Positions 42,735 through 51,832 of a stretch of 64,000 bases of DNA are shown piece by piece. This DNA comes from Sphingomonadales bacterium UBA2683. GTDB lineage: Bacteria > Pseudomonadota > Alphaproteobacteria > Sphingomonadales > Sphingomonadaceae. The stretch covers positions 274,514 through 338,513 of the forward strand of contig DELZ01000003.1 of the NCBI GenBank assembly GCA_002354635.1. The letters run 5' to 3'. Numbering within the stretch: the first letter of the stretch is position 1; each line of letters begins with the position of its first letter. The notes below the pieces were generated by a model. The model was not told the DNA's origin and made no database searches. It saw only the letters and a list, made by a program, of their open reading frames with translations. A program made the position numbers and the translations under genes.

Positions 42735-43955
42735 ATGTCGCGGCAACAATTGTTGGAAATGACCCGTTCACTGGTCGAGCATGGCCAGGCGGACACGATG
42801 GAACTGGCTGACGAGGTAATGGCGGTGCCCGCATCCGACTATACCGATGAAGCGCAGTTCGAACGCGAGAAGAATCTGATCTTCAAGCGGCTGCCGCTGA
42901 TGATGGCACCATCCTGCGAACTGCCGGAACCAGGCTGTTACAAGGCGATGGACATGGCCGGCATTCCCGTGCTGATCACCCGCCAGAAAGACGGCACCGC
43001 TCAGGCCTTCCTCAACAGCTGCACCCATCGCGGCAATCCGGTGGCGCAGGGCAGCGGCAAGGCTTCGCGCTTTACCTGCGGCTATCACGGCTGGACATTC
43101 AAGAATGATGGCGACCTGCTGGCGATCGCATCGCCGAAAGATTTCGGCACGGTCGATAAGGCGGCTTTCTGCCTGAAGAAATTCCCGACTCTGGAACGCG
43201 CGGGCCTGATCTGGGCGACACTGGATCCCGAAAGCACGCTCGACATCGAATCCTATCTCTGTGGTTATGACAGCCTGCTCGAGCATTTCGGATTTGACGG
43301 CTGGCACCTGTTCGACCAGCGTACCATCCCGGGACCCAACTGGAAGACGGCCTATGACGGCTATCTCGATTTCTATCATCTGCCCGTGCTGCACAAGGAC
43401 ACGTTCGGATCGGACTTTTTCAACCGCGCCAACTATTTCTTCTGGGGCCCGCACCAGCGTCTCTCGTCACCCTCGAAGTTTGTCCAGAAGACGGGCAGCG
43501 ACGAACAGGTCGACCTCACCCAGATCGATGAGAAAGACTGGCCGATCGATGCACTTCTCCAGGGTGTCTGGACCATCTTCCCGCATATCTCGATTGCCAG
43601 CTTTTACGGCGGCGGTGGTCGGGGAGCGATGATATCCCAGTTGTTCCCGGGCGAAACCGTCGGGGAAAGCTATACCACGCAATTTTATGTGATGGAACAT
43701 GAGCCGACCGACGATGCCGTCCGTCAGGGTGCCCACGAGCAATTTGCCTTCCTCGAGACGGTGGTCGCGGAAGAGGATTACAAGACCGGCAAACGCCAGC
43801 ACGAAGCGCTGCAATCCGGCCTGATTGATCAAGTCTGGTTCGGCCGCAACGAAGGCGGCGGCCAGGCTTTCCATCAATGGGTCAAGCGCCTGACCGATGC
43901 CGATGACGCGGAACTGGAACGGATTTTTGCGCCGCAACTGCAAGCGGCGGAGTGA
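42735..43955 (+). CDS. Rieske [2Fe-2S] aromatic oxygenase, alpha subunit
   Basis: 406 aa. Rieske ligands C96, H98, C115 and H118 (CTHRG and CGYHGW), then the mononuclear iron site in DGYLDFYHLPVLHKDTFG. GAGGAGAG precedes the ATG. Shorter than the 525-aa paralogue at 3742-5319 and only distantly similar. No reductase, ferredoxin or beta subunit is adjacent. A cupin gene converges downstream with six bases between stops. Confidence 0.92.
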   Translation: MSRQQLLEMTRSLVEHGQADTMELADEVMAVPASDYTDEAQFEREKNLIFKRLPLMMAPSCELPEPGCYKAMDMAGIPVLITRQKDGTAQAFLNSCTHRGNPVAQGSGKASRFTCGYHGWTFKNDGDLLAIASPKDFGTVDKAAFCLKKFPTLERAGLIWATLDPESTLDIESYLCGYDSLLEHFGFDGWHLFDQRTIPGPNWKTAYDGYLDFYHLPVLHKDTFGSDFFNRANYFFWGPHQRLSSPSKFVQKTGSDEQVDLTQIDEKDWPIDALLQGVWTIFPHISIASFYGGGGRGAMISQLFPGETVGESYTTQFYVMEHEPTDDAVRQGAHEQFAFLETVVAEEDYKTGKRQHEALQSGLIDQVWFGRNEGGGQAFHQWVKRLTDADDAELERIFAPQLQAAE

Positions 43956-43961
43956 TCGGGT

Positions 43962-44510
43962 TCAGACGTTGCGATATTCCCGGACCGGCGGCAGCGCCTC
44001 TTTCCATTTCGGTTGTTCGGCGCGCAATTTCTCGAGCATTTTTTCCCAATAGGCGTCGGTCTTGCCCTTGAACCGGATGTCGAAATCTTCCTGGGTGCGG
44101 AACTCGAGCAACTCGACACCCTCGTCGCCGATCGTATAGGTATAGGGCGTACCGGCAGGCAGGAAAAATCCGTCACCGGCCGCCATCGCTTCCGTACCCA
44201 TTCGGATGTCGCCGCTGATCAGATAATAGAGGCAATCGCTGTCATGGCTGTGCAGCGGCAGCGGATAGCCGGGCTTGAACCAGACATAATGGAGCGAGAA
44301 GCCGAAGCCGCTGAACAGGCATTTCAATACCGCTCCCTCGCCGATGCCCGCTTCGCTGAGCTTGGCGGCGCCCGCCAGGATGGCCGGGTCATCATCGACA
44401 TAGGCCATATGCCCCGCCTCCTCGAGACTGGGCGCATCCTTGCCCCTGAAAATTCGCAGCACCTTGAGCGGGTCGGGCTTTTCTGAAAGCGTTGGGCCTG
44501 TGTCTGCCAT
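43962..44510 (-). CDS. Cupin-domain protein
   Basis: 182 aa. The cupin barrel is visible in PLPLHSHDSDCLYYLISGDI (metal-binding His/Glu-type motif 1) and FFLPAGTPYTYTIGDEGVEL (motif 2). GGAGGAATAT precedes the ATG. Convergent with the Rieske oxygenase; a joint role in ring metabolism is possible but unproven. Confidence 0.85.
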   Translation of the reverse strand: MADTGPTLSEKPDPLKVLRIFRGKDAPSLEEAGHMAYVDDDPAILAGAAKLSEAGIGEGAVLKCLFSGFGFSLHYVWFKPGYPLPLHSHDSDCLYYLISGDIRMGTEAMAAGDGFFLPAGTPYTYTIGDEGVELLEFRTQEDFDIRFKGKTDAYWEKMLEKLRAEQPKWKEALPPVREYRNV

Positions 44511-44591
44511 ATATTCCTCCGGTCCGGTCTGGAGCCGGGGATATAGCAGTCCGTCTACCGTCTGGAAAAGCGCAAAAATGGCAGGTAATTG

Positions 44592-44960
44592 CTACTCTGC
44601 GGGATATTTCTGCACAAAAAGATCCAGAACGGCCTGATTGAGCATGTTTTTGAACGCGCATCCCATGCCTTCCGGGTCGTGTCGCACCACTTCCGCTTCC
44701 AGCGCTCCGAGACCGGGCAATGTCAGCCAGCACAATGTACCGGGATGCGCCTGCAGCAAGGCATCGCAGGAGAAGCCGGCGATCGACATGTCCATGACCT
44801 TCACGGGAAAGCTGCTGGAACAGGAAAAGCGCATTCTCGCCGGAATCGAAAGCCGGTGGCGCACCGCACAACGATCTTCTTCGGCTGCGATCGCATAGGG
44901 CATTGCCGGCAGGCTATCGACTGCGGATCGAGCTGGCCTCCGAACCATTGAGTCTGTCAT
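44592..44960 (-). CDS. PilZ-domain protein
   Basis: 122 aa. The c-di-GMP-binding signature is present: RHRLSIPARM at the N-terminal side and DMSIAGFSC (D/NxSxxG) in the barrel. Short stand-alone PilZ effector, possibly answering to GGDEF/EAL proteins such as the one at 31815-34184. GGAGACACAA precedes the ATG. The 241-base gap to the tRNA holds nothing I can name. Confidence 0.87.
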   Translation of the reverse strand: MTDSMVRRPARSAVDSLPAMPYAIAAEEDRCAVRHRLSIPARMRFSCSSSFPVKVMDMSIAGFSCDALLQAHPGTLCWLTLPGLGALEAEVVRHDPEGMGCAFKNMLNQAVLDLFVQKYPAE

Positions 44961-45201
44961 TTGTGTCTCCTCGGCATGGGCGTCACTAAAGTGGTCGCTC
45001 CCCGACTCGACGGGAGATAGTGACCCACCCTGTTTCGACCCTTCAGGTAAAGCCCGTCTTCCGCCTTCCGGTAAATAATAGTTCGGATAAATTTAACCAT
45101 GTTGCGATTCGACCGGCTGGCCAACAATCACGCTTGCCGAATGGCTCACAGGACGCTAATGCGCGCAAACCGGCTGTTCCGCGAGCGCGAGCGGCCTGTG
45201 C

Positions 45202-45277
45202 AGGAGTGTAGCTCAGTTGGTAGAGCATCGGTCTCCAAAACCGAGGGCCCACGGTTCGAGTCCGTGCACTCCTGCCA
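45202..45277 (+). tRNA. trpT: tRNA-Trp (CCA anticodon)
   Basis: 76 nt cloverleaf including the encoded CCA. Acceptor stem AGGAGTG / CACTCCT, D-arm AGCTCAGTTGGTAGAGC-like, anticodon loop CTCCAAA, T-arm ACGGTTCGAGTCCGT. In most proteobacteria this gene precedes secE-nusG; here five unrelated genes separate them. Confidence 0.97.
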
Positions 45278-45304
45278 TTTTCCCACTCTTGCATCGAAAT
45301 TGTC

Positions 45305-45694
45305 ATGCCCCAGTTCATTTCCGCCATCACTCTGCTGGTTCCCGATTATGATCAGGGAATCGCATTCTATGTCGGTCTGATGGGTTTCGAGCTGATCGAA
45401 GACACGCCCTTGTCGGAGGACAAGCGCTGGGTATTGGTAGCGCCGCCGGGGAGCACCGAAACCCGTCTGCTGCTGGCCCGGGCAAGCAACGAAGCGCAGG
45501 AAGAAGTGATTGGCGAACAGGCGGGCGACCGGGTGTTCCTGTTTCTGGAAACCTATGATTTCGAGACGGATTTCGCGATCATGCAGCGCGCCGGGATCCT
45601 CTTTCTCGAAGAGCCCCGCGAGGAGCCTTACGGCATGGTTGTCCAGTGGCGCGATCCATTCGGAAACAAGTGGGATCTGATCGAGCGCTACTGA
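45305..45694 (+). CDS. VOC/glyoxalase-like protein
   Basis: 129 aa single-module VOC protein (ISAITLLVPDYDQGIAFYVG, VFLFLETYDFETDF, MVVQWRDPFGNKWDLIE). Start 28 bases after tRNA-Trp; no ribosome-binding site seen. Substrate unknown. Confidence 0.85.
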   Translation: MPQFISAITLLVPDYDQGIAFYVGLMGFELIEDTPLSEDKRWVLVAPPGSTETRLLLARASNEAQEEVIGEQAGDRVFLFLETYDFETDFAIMQRAGILFLEEPREEPYGMVVQWRDPFGNKWDLIERY

Positions 45695-45697
45695 AGC

Positions 45698-46306
45698 CTA
45701 GCGCTCGATATCAAGGGCGCCCGCGATCACGCCCCATATCTGGTGAGTCAATTGTGCCGGGTCGGGCCGGGGACGCATACCCATGGCATGCATGATGCCG
45801 CTGCGCATCGCACCGGTAATGGCTGCGCCGGCAATGGTCGCATCAATATGACGACCAATGTCACCGCGCCTGATCCCGGAACCAATGTTGCGGATCGCCA
45901 TTTCGATCATTTCTTCATGGCGAGCCGATTCAACCGCCGCAACCTGATTGGTATGCGCCATCTTTCCCAGAATGACCGGAGCCATCGGGTCATTATAGAG
46001 AAACTCGACCGCGGCCATCAGCCGTTCTTTCTCGCGCACGCTCCACTTGATGTCGGGATCGATATACTGGTTCACCACCTGATTATAGCGATCATAAAAT
46101 GCGTCGATGATGGCGCCCAGCATGCCGGCTTTGGAACCGAAATAATGATAGGCAAGGCCAACGGACACGCCGGCTTTCTCGGCAACCTGCGTCATTTCCA
46201 GCTCGCCATCCCCTTCGCGCAAAATCTCTTCTGCGGCGGCCAGGATTCTGGCAGCCCGCATCACTTTGCGATCGGATTTTCCGGCTGTTCTGCTGCGCTC
46301 GGCCAT
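45698..46306 (-). CDS. TetR-family repressor
   Basis: 202 aa. TetR HTH at residues 16-62 (ILAAAEEILREGDGELEMTQ, VSVGLAYHYFGSKAGM), ligand-binding helices after. AAGGAG lies eight bases before the ATG. It is divergent from the PhyH gene and flanks a 48-bp perfect palindrome, so control of PhyH and DsbA-like genes is likely. Converges with the VOC gene at four bases. Confidence 0.9.
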   Translation of the reverse strand: MAERSRTAGKSDRKVMRAARILAAAEEILREGDGELEMTQVAEKAGVSVGLAYHYFGSKAGMLGAIIDAFYDRYNQVVNQYIDPDIKWSVREKERLMAAVEFLYNDPMAPVILGKMAHTNQVAAVESARHEEMIEMAIRNIGSGIRRGDIGRHIDATIAGAAITGAMRSGIMHAMGMRPRPDPAQLTHQIWGVIAGALDIER

Positions 46307-46338
46307 CCCGGCTTCTCCTTGCTTGTCTTGCTCCCCTC

Positions 46339-46386
46339 CTCCTAGTCCATATTTGAATTGAATTCAATTCAAATATGGACTAGGAG
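46339..46386. promoter_or_regulatory. 48-bp perfect palindrome between TetR and PhyH genes
   Basis: Two 24-bp arms with no spacer, centred between 46362 and 46363 on GAATTC. The arm reads CTCCTAGTCCATATTTGAA followed by TTGAA. It lies 33 bases before both the TetR start and the PhyH start, symmetric to the two genes. The core TTTGAATTGAATTCAATTCA suits a TetR operator, but 48 bp without a mismatch is exceptional. Confidence 0.9.
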
Positions 46387-46418
46387 AGTTTCTCAAAGGC
46401 GAATCACGGAGCAGGCCC

Positions 46419-47309
46419 ATGAATATCGAAAGTAGGATTGCAACATCGGATGTGGATCTGGGCCCCTGGCTGCACGGCCGCAGCTTCGAAGATGCCTGGG
46501 ACCAGTTTCAGGAAGAGGGCTATGTCATCTTCACCGATGTCCTGACCCCCGGGCAGCTGGAACAGCAGCGCGCGGCCCTCAAGCCGTGGATTGATGCCGA
46601 CATCCGCGGGCGCAATAATTTTGAAGGTTCGCAATCCAACCGGATATACGGCATGCTCGACAAGGATCCGCTATTTGCGGACCTGATTGCCCATCCGTTG
46701 CAACTCGCCTTTGCGGAACGCGAACTGGGTGAAAGCTGCCTGCTTTACGCCTGCCTCGCGATCAACCTGCACCCCGGCGAAACCGTCCAGCCCTGGCATT
46801 TTGATGACAGCCATTGCGGCCTGGCCCGGCCGCGCGACCCGCTCAGCCTGTCGACCTTCTGGTCGATCAGCGACACGACCGGGGAAAATGGTGCAACCGA
46901 AATCATCCCCGGCAGCCACAAATGGGGCGACGAGCAGCCGGCTGGCGCCAATCGCGGGGCCGATTTCAAAACCGGTTTCACGGACAAGCAGGACAGCAGC
47001 AAGGATGACCATCCCGACATGATCAAGGCGACCATGCCGGCCGGTTCCTTGATGATCGCAAAGGGCACCTTGTGGCATCGCGGCGGCGGCAACAGCTCCG
47101 ACGCCGATCGCCTGATCGTCACACCGCAATTCTGCAAGGGCTGGTGCCGTCCCCTCGAACAACAACTGCTTGCGGTCTCGCGCGAGAAAGTCGCGCAATT
47201 TCCGGCACGCGTGCAGGAACTGCTCGGCTACAATATCCACCCGCCGTTCATGGGCTATGTCGACGGCATGCACCCTGCTAGGACGCTGGCACCCTCAGCC
47301 AACGGATAA
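46419..47309 (+). CDS. Phytanoyl-CoA dioxygenase (PhyH) family protein
   Basis: 296 aa non-haem Fe(II)/2-oxoglutarate oxygenase. The facial triad is visible as HFDD (WHFDDSHCG) and the distal His in GTLWHRGGGN, with 2-oxoglutarate-binding Arg near DADRLIVTPQF. It heads a TetR-controlled operon with two DsbA-family genes. The substrate (a branched or alicyclic compound) is unknown. Confidence 0.88.
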   Translation: MNIESRIATSDVDLGPWLHGRSFEDAWDQFQEEGYVIFTDVLTPGQLEQQRAALKPWIDADIRGRNNFEGSQSNRIYGMLDKDPLFADLIAHPLQLAFAERELGESCLLYACLAINLHPGETVQPWHFDDSHCGLARPRDPLSLSTFWSISDTTGENGATEIIPGSHKWGDEQPAGANRGADFKTGFTDKQDSSKDDHPDMIKATMPAGSLMIAKGTLWHRGGGNSSDADRLIVTPQFCKGWCRPLEQQLLAVSREKVAQFPARVQELLGYNIHPPFMGYVDGMHPARTLAPSANG

Positions 47310-47352
47310 CAGGGCCTGCTTCAATATGCGGACGGCTCCCCGGAGATGACAA

Positions 47353-48045
47353 ATGCATGCCTTGGAAAGTGACGCGCCGCTTATTGTCTATGTCGACATC
47401 AAGAGCCCCTACGCCTTTGCCGCCATCCGGCCGACACTGGCGCTCGAAAAAGCGCTGGACATGCGTTTTGACTGGCGCCCGCTGACCCTCGATATTCCCA
47501 GCTATCTGGGCTCGGCCCGCAAGAGCAAGGGCAAGCTGGTCGAAAACACCCGCAGCGCCAGCCAGTGGACCGGGATCAAATATGCCTATCGGGACGCGCG
47601 CCGCTATGTCGAGCGTCAGGGCATGATGCTCAAGGGTACCGAGAAAATCTGGGATTCGTCGATCGCCAATATCGGAATAATATGGGCGATGCAGACAGAC
47701 CGCGCGCGCGTCGGTGCCTATTTCGAGGCCGTCTACCCGCCCTTCTGGCGGCGCGAACTTGATATCGAAGATATCGCCGTCGTTGCGGCCTGTCTCGATC
47801 AGGCGGGGATCAAAGCAGATGGCTTTGCCGCCTTTGCCCGGGGCGACGGCCGCGCACGGCACGACGCACTGCAGGCGCAGCTTCACCCGAGCGGCATTTA
47901 CGGGGTCCCGACCTATGTGTTCGACGGCACCATCCTGTTTGGCCGCGAACATCTTCCCTATGTCCGCTGGCACTTGCGGGGACGTGCAGGCCGGGCACCG
48001 GATATAGCCTACGAGCTTGACCCGGTGGAGCCTGTCGCATGCTGA
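47353..48045 (+). CDS. DsbA-family protein, HCCA-isomerase-like
   Basis: 230 aa thioredoxin-fold DsbA-family protein with SPYAF instead of CxxC, as in 2-hydroxychromene-2-carboxylate isomerase and kappa-class GST. The cis-proline is in GIYGVPTYVFDG, and FGREHLPYVRWHL closes the fold. It overlaps the next, related gene by seven bases. Likely uses glutathione to isomerise a ring-cleavage intermediate. Confidence 0.82.
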   Translation: MHALESDAPLIVYVDIKSPYAFAAIRPTLALEKALDMRFDWRPLTLDIPSYLGSARKSKGKLVENTRSASQWTGIKYAYRDARRYVERQGMMLKGTEKIWDSSIANIGIIWAMQTDRARVGAYFEAVYPPFWRRELDIEDIAVVAACLDQAGIKADGFAAFARGDGRARHDALQAQLHPSGIYGVPTYVFDGTILFGREHLPYVRWHLRGRAGRAPDIAYELDPVEPVAC

Positions 48046-48614
48046 CCGTTGCCATCGATTTCAAGTCACCGGCTTCCTGTCTGGCGCTCGAACCGACTCT
48101 GGAGCTGGCCCGGCAAACCGGCGTGCAGATTGACTGGCTGCCCTATCCGGTCCGGCCCTTTTCCGTGCCGGAAGAACGGGCTGCCGAGACCGTAGGCGAG
48201 CGCCATCGCCGCGTCCGTGCGGTCGCCCGGCGCGACACCCATTTGCATTATGCAGCGGTTCAGGGCCGTCCCATGCATTTTGCTAAGACACCAGCCGGCA
48301 GCGAGACCGCCCTGGCGGTGCTGGCCGGCATGAATGGCGATCCCGTTCCCTTCCTCCGCGCCGCTTTTGCGGCCTACTGGACCGAGCAGGCCGATCTGGA
48401 TGACGAGGCCGTCGTCACGGCCCTGCTGTCCTCGCTGCAGATGCCTCTTCCCGACCTGGCCTCCGCACGCATCAAGCTTGCCTCCGACCGCGCCAGAGCA
48501 GACGAATACGGGATTTTCGACTCGCCATCCTATGTCATTGCCGACCAGCTGTTCGTTGGCCGCGAACATCTCCCGTGGATAGCGTCGCTGATCAAAGCGG
48601 CTCCGCTCCCGTAA
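48039..48614 (+). CDS. DsbA-family protein, second copy
   Basis: 191 aa, related to the preceding gene and also without CxxC (KSPAS at the active position; DSPSYVIADQLFVGREHLPW at the cis-proline). The shared C-terminal VGREHLPW block suggests a tandem duplication. Seven-base overlap with the first copy implies they are made together, perhaps as a heterodimer. Confidence 0.78.
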   Translation: MLTVAIDFKSPASCLALEPTLELARQTGVQIDWLPYPVRPFSVPEERAAETVGERHRRVRAVARRDTHLHYAAVQGRPMHFAKTPAGSETALAVLAGMNGDPVPFLRAAFAAYWTEQADLDDEAVVTALLSSLQMPLPDLASARIKLASDRARADEYGIFDSPSYVIADQLFVGREHLPWIASLIKAAPLP

Positions 48615-48758
48615 ATAACCGTTCTTTTTCTTGCGAATCCGGGAATCTGCGTCTAAAGGGCTGGTTCTTTCCGAAACCATGCATATATCCGAACACAGTC
48701 AAATGACTGACACCCGGAGTTTATGCAGAAACCGGCAAGATAGTTTAGGGAATCAAGC

Positions 48759-48953
48759 ATGGCGAAAGTCAATCCAGGCGAATTCATGAATCAGGTCAAG
48801 GCCGAGACCAACAAGGTCGTCTGGCCAACGTGGCCGGAAACCGTCCGCACGGCCATTCTGGTGCTGATCATGACCACCATCCTAGGCTTGTTTTTTCTGG
48901 GTGTTGATTCGATTTTTAACGGGATTGTCGCCTGGCTCCTGAGCCTCGCATAA
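48759..48953 (+). CDS. secE: Protein translocase subunit SecE
   Basis: 64 aa, the single-span alphaproteobacterial type. The conserved NQVKAETNKVVWPTWPETVR precedes one transmembrane helix (TAILVLIMTTILGLFFLGVD). It partners SecY/SecG in the inner membrane. Thirty bases before nusG. Confidence 0.96.
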   Translation: MAKVNPGEFMNQVKAETNKVVWPTWPETVRTAILVLIMTTILGLFFLGVDSIFNGIVAWLLSLA

Positions 48954-48983
48954 ACGCCCCACACAGATTTTTAGGTTATTCGC

Positions 48984-49520
48984 ATGGCACGCTGGTACAT
49001 CATTCACGCTTATTCGGGCTTTGAACACAAGGTCAAGGAAGCCATTGAGGCTGACGCCAAGCGTCTCGGCCTGACCGAACTGGTCGAGGATATCGAAGTC
49101 CCGACCGAAACCATTACCGAAGTCAAGCGCGGCAAGAAAATCCAGTCGGAGCGGAAATTCTTTCCCGGCTATGTACTGGCCAAGCTGGAAATGACCGATG
49201 ATGTCTATCACCTGGTCAAGAACCAGCCCAAGGTCACCGGCTTCCTCGGCAGCAGCGGCAAGCCGCAGGCAATCAGCGAAGCCGAAGCCGCCCGCATCCT
49301 CAACACCAAGGAAGAAGCGGCCAACGCTCCCAAGGAACGGATCACGGTCAGCTACGAAATTGGCGACGAGGTCAAGGTCAAGAGCGGCCCGTTCAACAGC
49401 TTCAACGGCATTGTCGAGGAACTCGATTTCGACAAGAACAAGGTCAAGGTTTCCGTGTCCATCTTCGGTCGCGCAACCCCGGTCGAACTGGACTTCGGCG
49501 AAGTTGATCTGATCAGTTAA
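48984..49520 (+). CDS. nusG: Transcription termination/antitermination protein NusG
   Basis: 178 aa. NGN domain (RWYIIHAYSGFEHKVKEAIE, PGYVLAKLEMTDDVYHLVKN) and C-terminal KOW (GDEVKVKSGPFNSFNGIVEE). Couples RNA polymerase with Rho and the ribosome. A repeat and 208 bases of leader separate it from rplK. Confidence 0.97.
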   Translation: MARWYIIHAYSGFEHKVKEAIEADAKRLGLTELVEDIEVPTETITEVKRGKKIQSERKFFPGYVLAKLEMTDDVYHLVKNQPKVTGFLGSSGKPQAISEAEAARILNTKEEAANAPKERITVSYEIGDEVKVKSGPFNSFNGIVEELDFDKNKVKVSVSIFGRATPVELDFGEVDLIS

Positions 49521-49584
49521 TTGTGTTCCGCACTCGATGCGGAACCGGTGCGGCAAGAAGCAGGTTTTGCGATCGTCGCACAAG

Positions 49585-49605
49585 GCTCCGGATCAAGTCC
49601 GGAGC
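49585..49605. repeat. Short hairpin repeat (GGATCAAGTCC type)
   Basis: Perfect 8-bp arms GCTCCGGA / TCCGGAGC with a TCAAG loop, between nusG and rplK. A 'GGATCAAGTCC' core is a common dispersed intergenic sequence in sphingomonads. It is not followed by a T-run on either strand. Confidence 0.55.
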
Positions 49606-49728
49606 ACACAGAAATTTGAAACTCCGGTTTCGAATACCAGCGCGGGAGGAGGGTTCGCTCTCTGTTTGACCGCTAAATTTGCGGGAGCGGCAATTTCGCC
49701 AATCCCAAAAGAATGAAAGGACAGCCAA

Positions 49729-50160
49729 ATGGCTAAGAAAATTGATGGTTATATCAATTTGCAAGTACCGGCCGGTATTGCAAATCCATCCCCGCCGATC
49801 GGCCCGGCATTGGGTCAGCGCGGCGTTAATATCATGGAATTCTGCAAGGCGTTTAACGCCGCGACAGACAAGCTTGAAAAAGGCACCCCGATCCCGACCA
49901 AGATTACGGTCTATGGCGATCGCAGCTTCACCTTCGAGACCAAGACCCCGCCAGCCAGCTATCTGATCAAGAAGACGGCGAAGCTGAAAAAGGGTTCGAG
50001 CGAACCGGGCAAGACCTCCGGCGGCACGATCAAGGCTTCGCAGATCAAGGAAATCGCCGAAACGAAAATGGCCGACCTCAATGCCAACAACATTGACCAG
50101 GCGATGAAAATCATTGCAGGCACCGCGCGCTCGATGGGCGTAGAAGTGGTGGAGGGATAA
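49729..50160 (+). CDS. rplK: 50S ribosomal protein L11
   Basis: 143 aa, full length. The conserved IANPSPPIGPALGQRGVNIM and the C-terminal MKIIAGTARSMGVEV are present. It forms the GTPase-associated centre with L10/L12. AAAGGACAG precedes the ATG; rplA starts four bases after its stop. Confidence 0.98.
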   Translation: MAKKIDGYINLQVPAGIANPSPPIGPALGQRGVNIMEFCKAFNAATDKLEKGTPIPTKITVYGDRSFTFETKTPPASYLIKKTAKLKKGSSEPGKTSGGTIKASQIKEIAETKMADLNANNIDQAMKIIAGTARSMGVEVVEG

Positions 50161-50164
50161 GAAA

Positions 50165-50866
50165 ATGGCGAAACTCTCCAAAAAAATGCAGGCGATCAAC
50201 GAAAAAGTCGATCGCAACAAGCTGTACAGCGTCGACGAAGCAATCAAGACTCTGAAGGACCTCGCTTCGACCTCTAAGTTCGACGAGACTCTCGACGTCG
50301 TGATCAACCTCGGTGTCGATCCCCGTCATGCGGACCAGATGGTCCGCGGCGTGATCTCGCTGCCCGCCGGTACCGGCAAGGAAACCCGCGTCGCGGTGTT
50401 TGCCAAGGATGCCAAAGCGGACGAAGCACGCGAAGCGGGCGCCGATACGGTTGGTGCCGAAGATCTGATGGAAGCCATGCAGGGCGGCGATCTCAACTAT
50501 GATCGCATCATTGCAACCCCGGACATGATGGGCCTCGTCGGTCGTCTCGGCAAGGTACTGGGTCCAAAGGGCCTGATGCCAAACCCGAAACTCGGTACGG
50601 TAACCCCGAATGTCGGACAGGCCGTCAAGGACGCCAAGGGCGGCCAGGTCGAATATCGCGTTGAAAAGGCTGGTATCATCCACAACGGCATTGGCAAGAC
50701 CAGCTTCAAGGAAGCCGATCTGCGCAAGAATTTCGACGCGCTGGTCAATGCCGTGGTCAAGGCAAAGCCAGCCGGCGCCAAGGGCAAATATGTCCGCAAG
50801 GTCGGCCTGAGCACGACCATGGGCCCTGGCCTCAAGGTCGATCTCGGTGAGATCGAAGGCGCCTGA
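50165..50866 (+). CDS. rplA: 50S ribosomal protein L1
   Basis: 233 aa, full length (LGKVLGPKGLMPNPKLGTVT is the hallmark). Autoregulator of the L11 operon in many bacteria. The Shine-Dalgarno (GGAGGGATAA) lies in the rplK stop region, so translation is coupled. A terminator follows and separates it from rplJ, unlike the usual contiguous rplKAJL. Confidence 0.98.
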   Translation: MAKLSKKMQAINEKVDRNKLYSVDEAIKTLKDLASTSKFDETLDVVINLGVDPRHADQMVRGVISLPAGTGKETRVAVFAKDAKADEAREAGADTVGAEDLMEAMQGGDLNYDRIIATPDMMGLVGRLGKVLGPKGLMPNPKLGTVTPNVGQAVKDAKGGQVEYRVEKAGIIHNGIGKTSFKEADLRKNFDALVNAVVKAKPAGAKGKYVRKVGLSTTMGPGLKVDLGEIEGA

Positions 50867-50913
50867 TTCGTCGCGCGTCACCCCGATTAGGGGATGACAT
50901 GAACAACTGTTAG

Positions 50914-50943
50914 AAAAAGGCCGGGCATGATCCCGGCCTTTTT
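50914..50943 (+). terminator. Rho-independent terminator after rplA
   Basis: Twelve-bp stem AAAAAGGCCGGG / CCCGGCCTTTTT with a CATGAT loop and a T-run, 48 bases after rplA. It cuts rplKA off from rplJL, so rplJ needs its own promoter. Confidence 0.93.
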
Positions 50944-50971
50944 TCTTGCGCCCCATTTTTAAGGACCAGCA

Positions 50972-51751
50972 ATGACCCGATTGCAGATCAGCGCGGACCT
51001 GTCCTACCGCCTGCCCGCGCCCTGCACCATCCTGGTCCAGGTCGAGGCAGCGGCAACGCCAGACCAACGACTCGACCAGTCTCGCATCACCATCGGCCCC
51101 GCTGGTGACAAGGCGGTGATCCCTGCCCATGACCGGATCGGTACCCGGCTATGGACGACGCAGCAGCAACAGCTGACCATTTCCTATGCCGCACAGGTCA
51201 CGGTTGATCGCGCCAATCCGGATTTTGCCACCCTGCCCGCAACCCCGCTGCCCGACCTGCCGGGTGAGGCCGTGCCCTATCTGTTCAACTCGCTCTATTG
51301 CTCGGTCAGCGCTTTTGACCAGCTGGTATCGAGCGAATTTGCCGGCCTGAAGGGTGGCCCGCTGATTGCCGCGATGGCGGACCATATCGCCCGGACCATG
51401 ACCTACGGATCGGACCGTGACAATGCCCACACCAACGCCCAGCAAAGCTATGCCGCGCGCAAGGGCGTGTGCCGCGACTATGCCCATATAATGATCAGCA
51501 TGGCCCGCGCCGCCAATATCCCGGCCCGCTTTGCCAGCACCTATGCGCCCGACGTCCAGCCACAGGATTTTCACGCCGTGCCCGAAGTCTTTCTCGATGG
51601 CCGCTGGCACCTGATCGACCCCACCGGCATGGCCCAGCCATCGGACATGGCGGTCATCGGCATCGGCCGCGACGCCACCGACGTCTCCTTCCTGACCGCC
51701 TTCGGCAGCATGGACATGGTCGAGCAGCGGGTGAACGTCAGGAGCGTCTGA
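50972..51751 (+). CDS. Transglutaminase-like cysteine peptidase family protein
   Basis: 259 aa. Transglutaminase-like core with the Cys-His-Asp triad in ARKGVCRDYAHI, DFHAVPEVFLDG and WHLIDPTG. The N-terminal beta domain precedes it. It lies in the foreign stretch inserted between rplA and rplJ. Function not assigned. Confidence 0.85.
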   Translation: MTRLQISADLSYRLPAPCTILVQVEAAATPDQRLDQSRITIGPAGDKAVIPAHDRIGTRLWTTQQQQLTISYAAQVTVDRANPDFATLPATPLPDLPGEAVPYLFNSLYCSVSAFDQLVSSEFAGLKGGPLIAAMADHIARTMTYGSDRDNAHTNAQQSYAARKGVCRDYAHIMISMARAANIPARFASTYAPDVQPQDFHAVPEVFLDGRWHLIDPTGMAQPSDMAVIGIGRDATDVSFLTAFGSMDMVEQRVNVRSV

Positions 51752-51832
51752 GCCGCGACCCGCAATTTCCGGCTTTCAAAGCGCCACATTTTTCCATTAT
51801 GTTTGTCACCGAACAACTCCCGGGAGGAAAAT

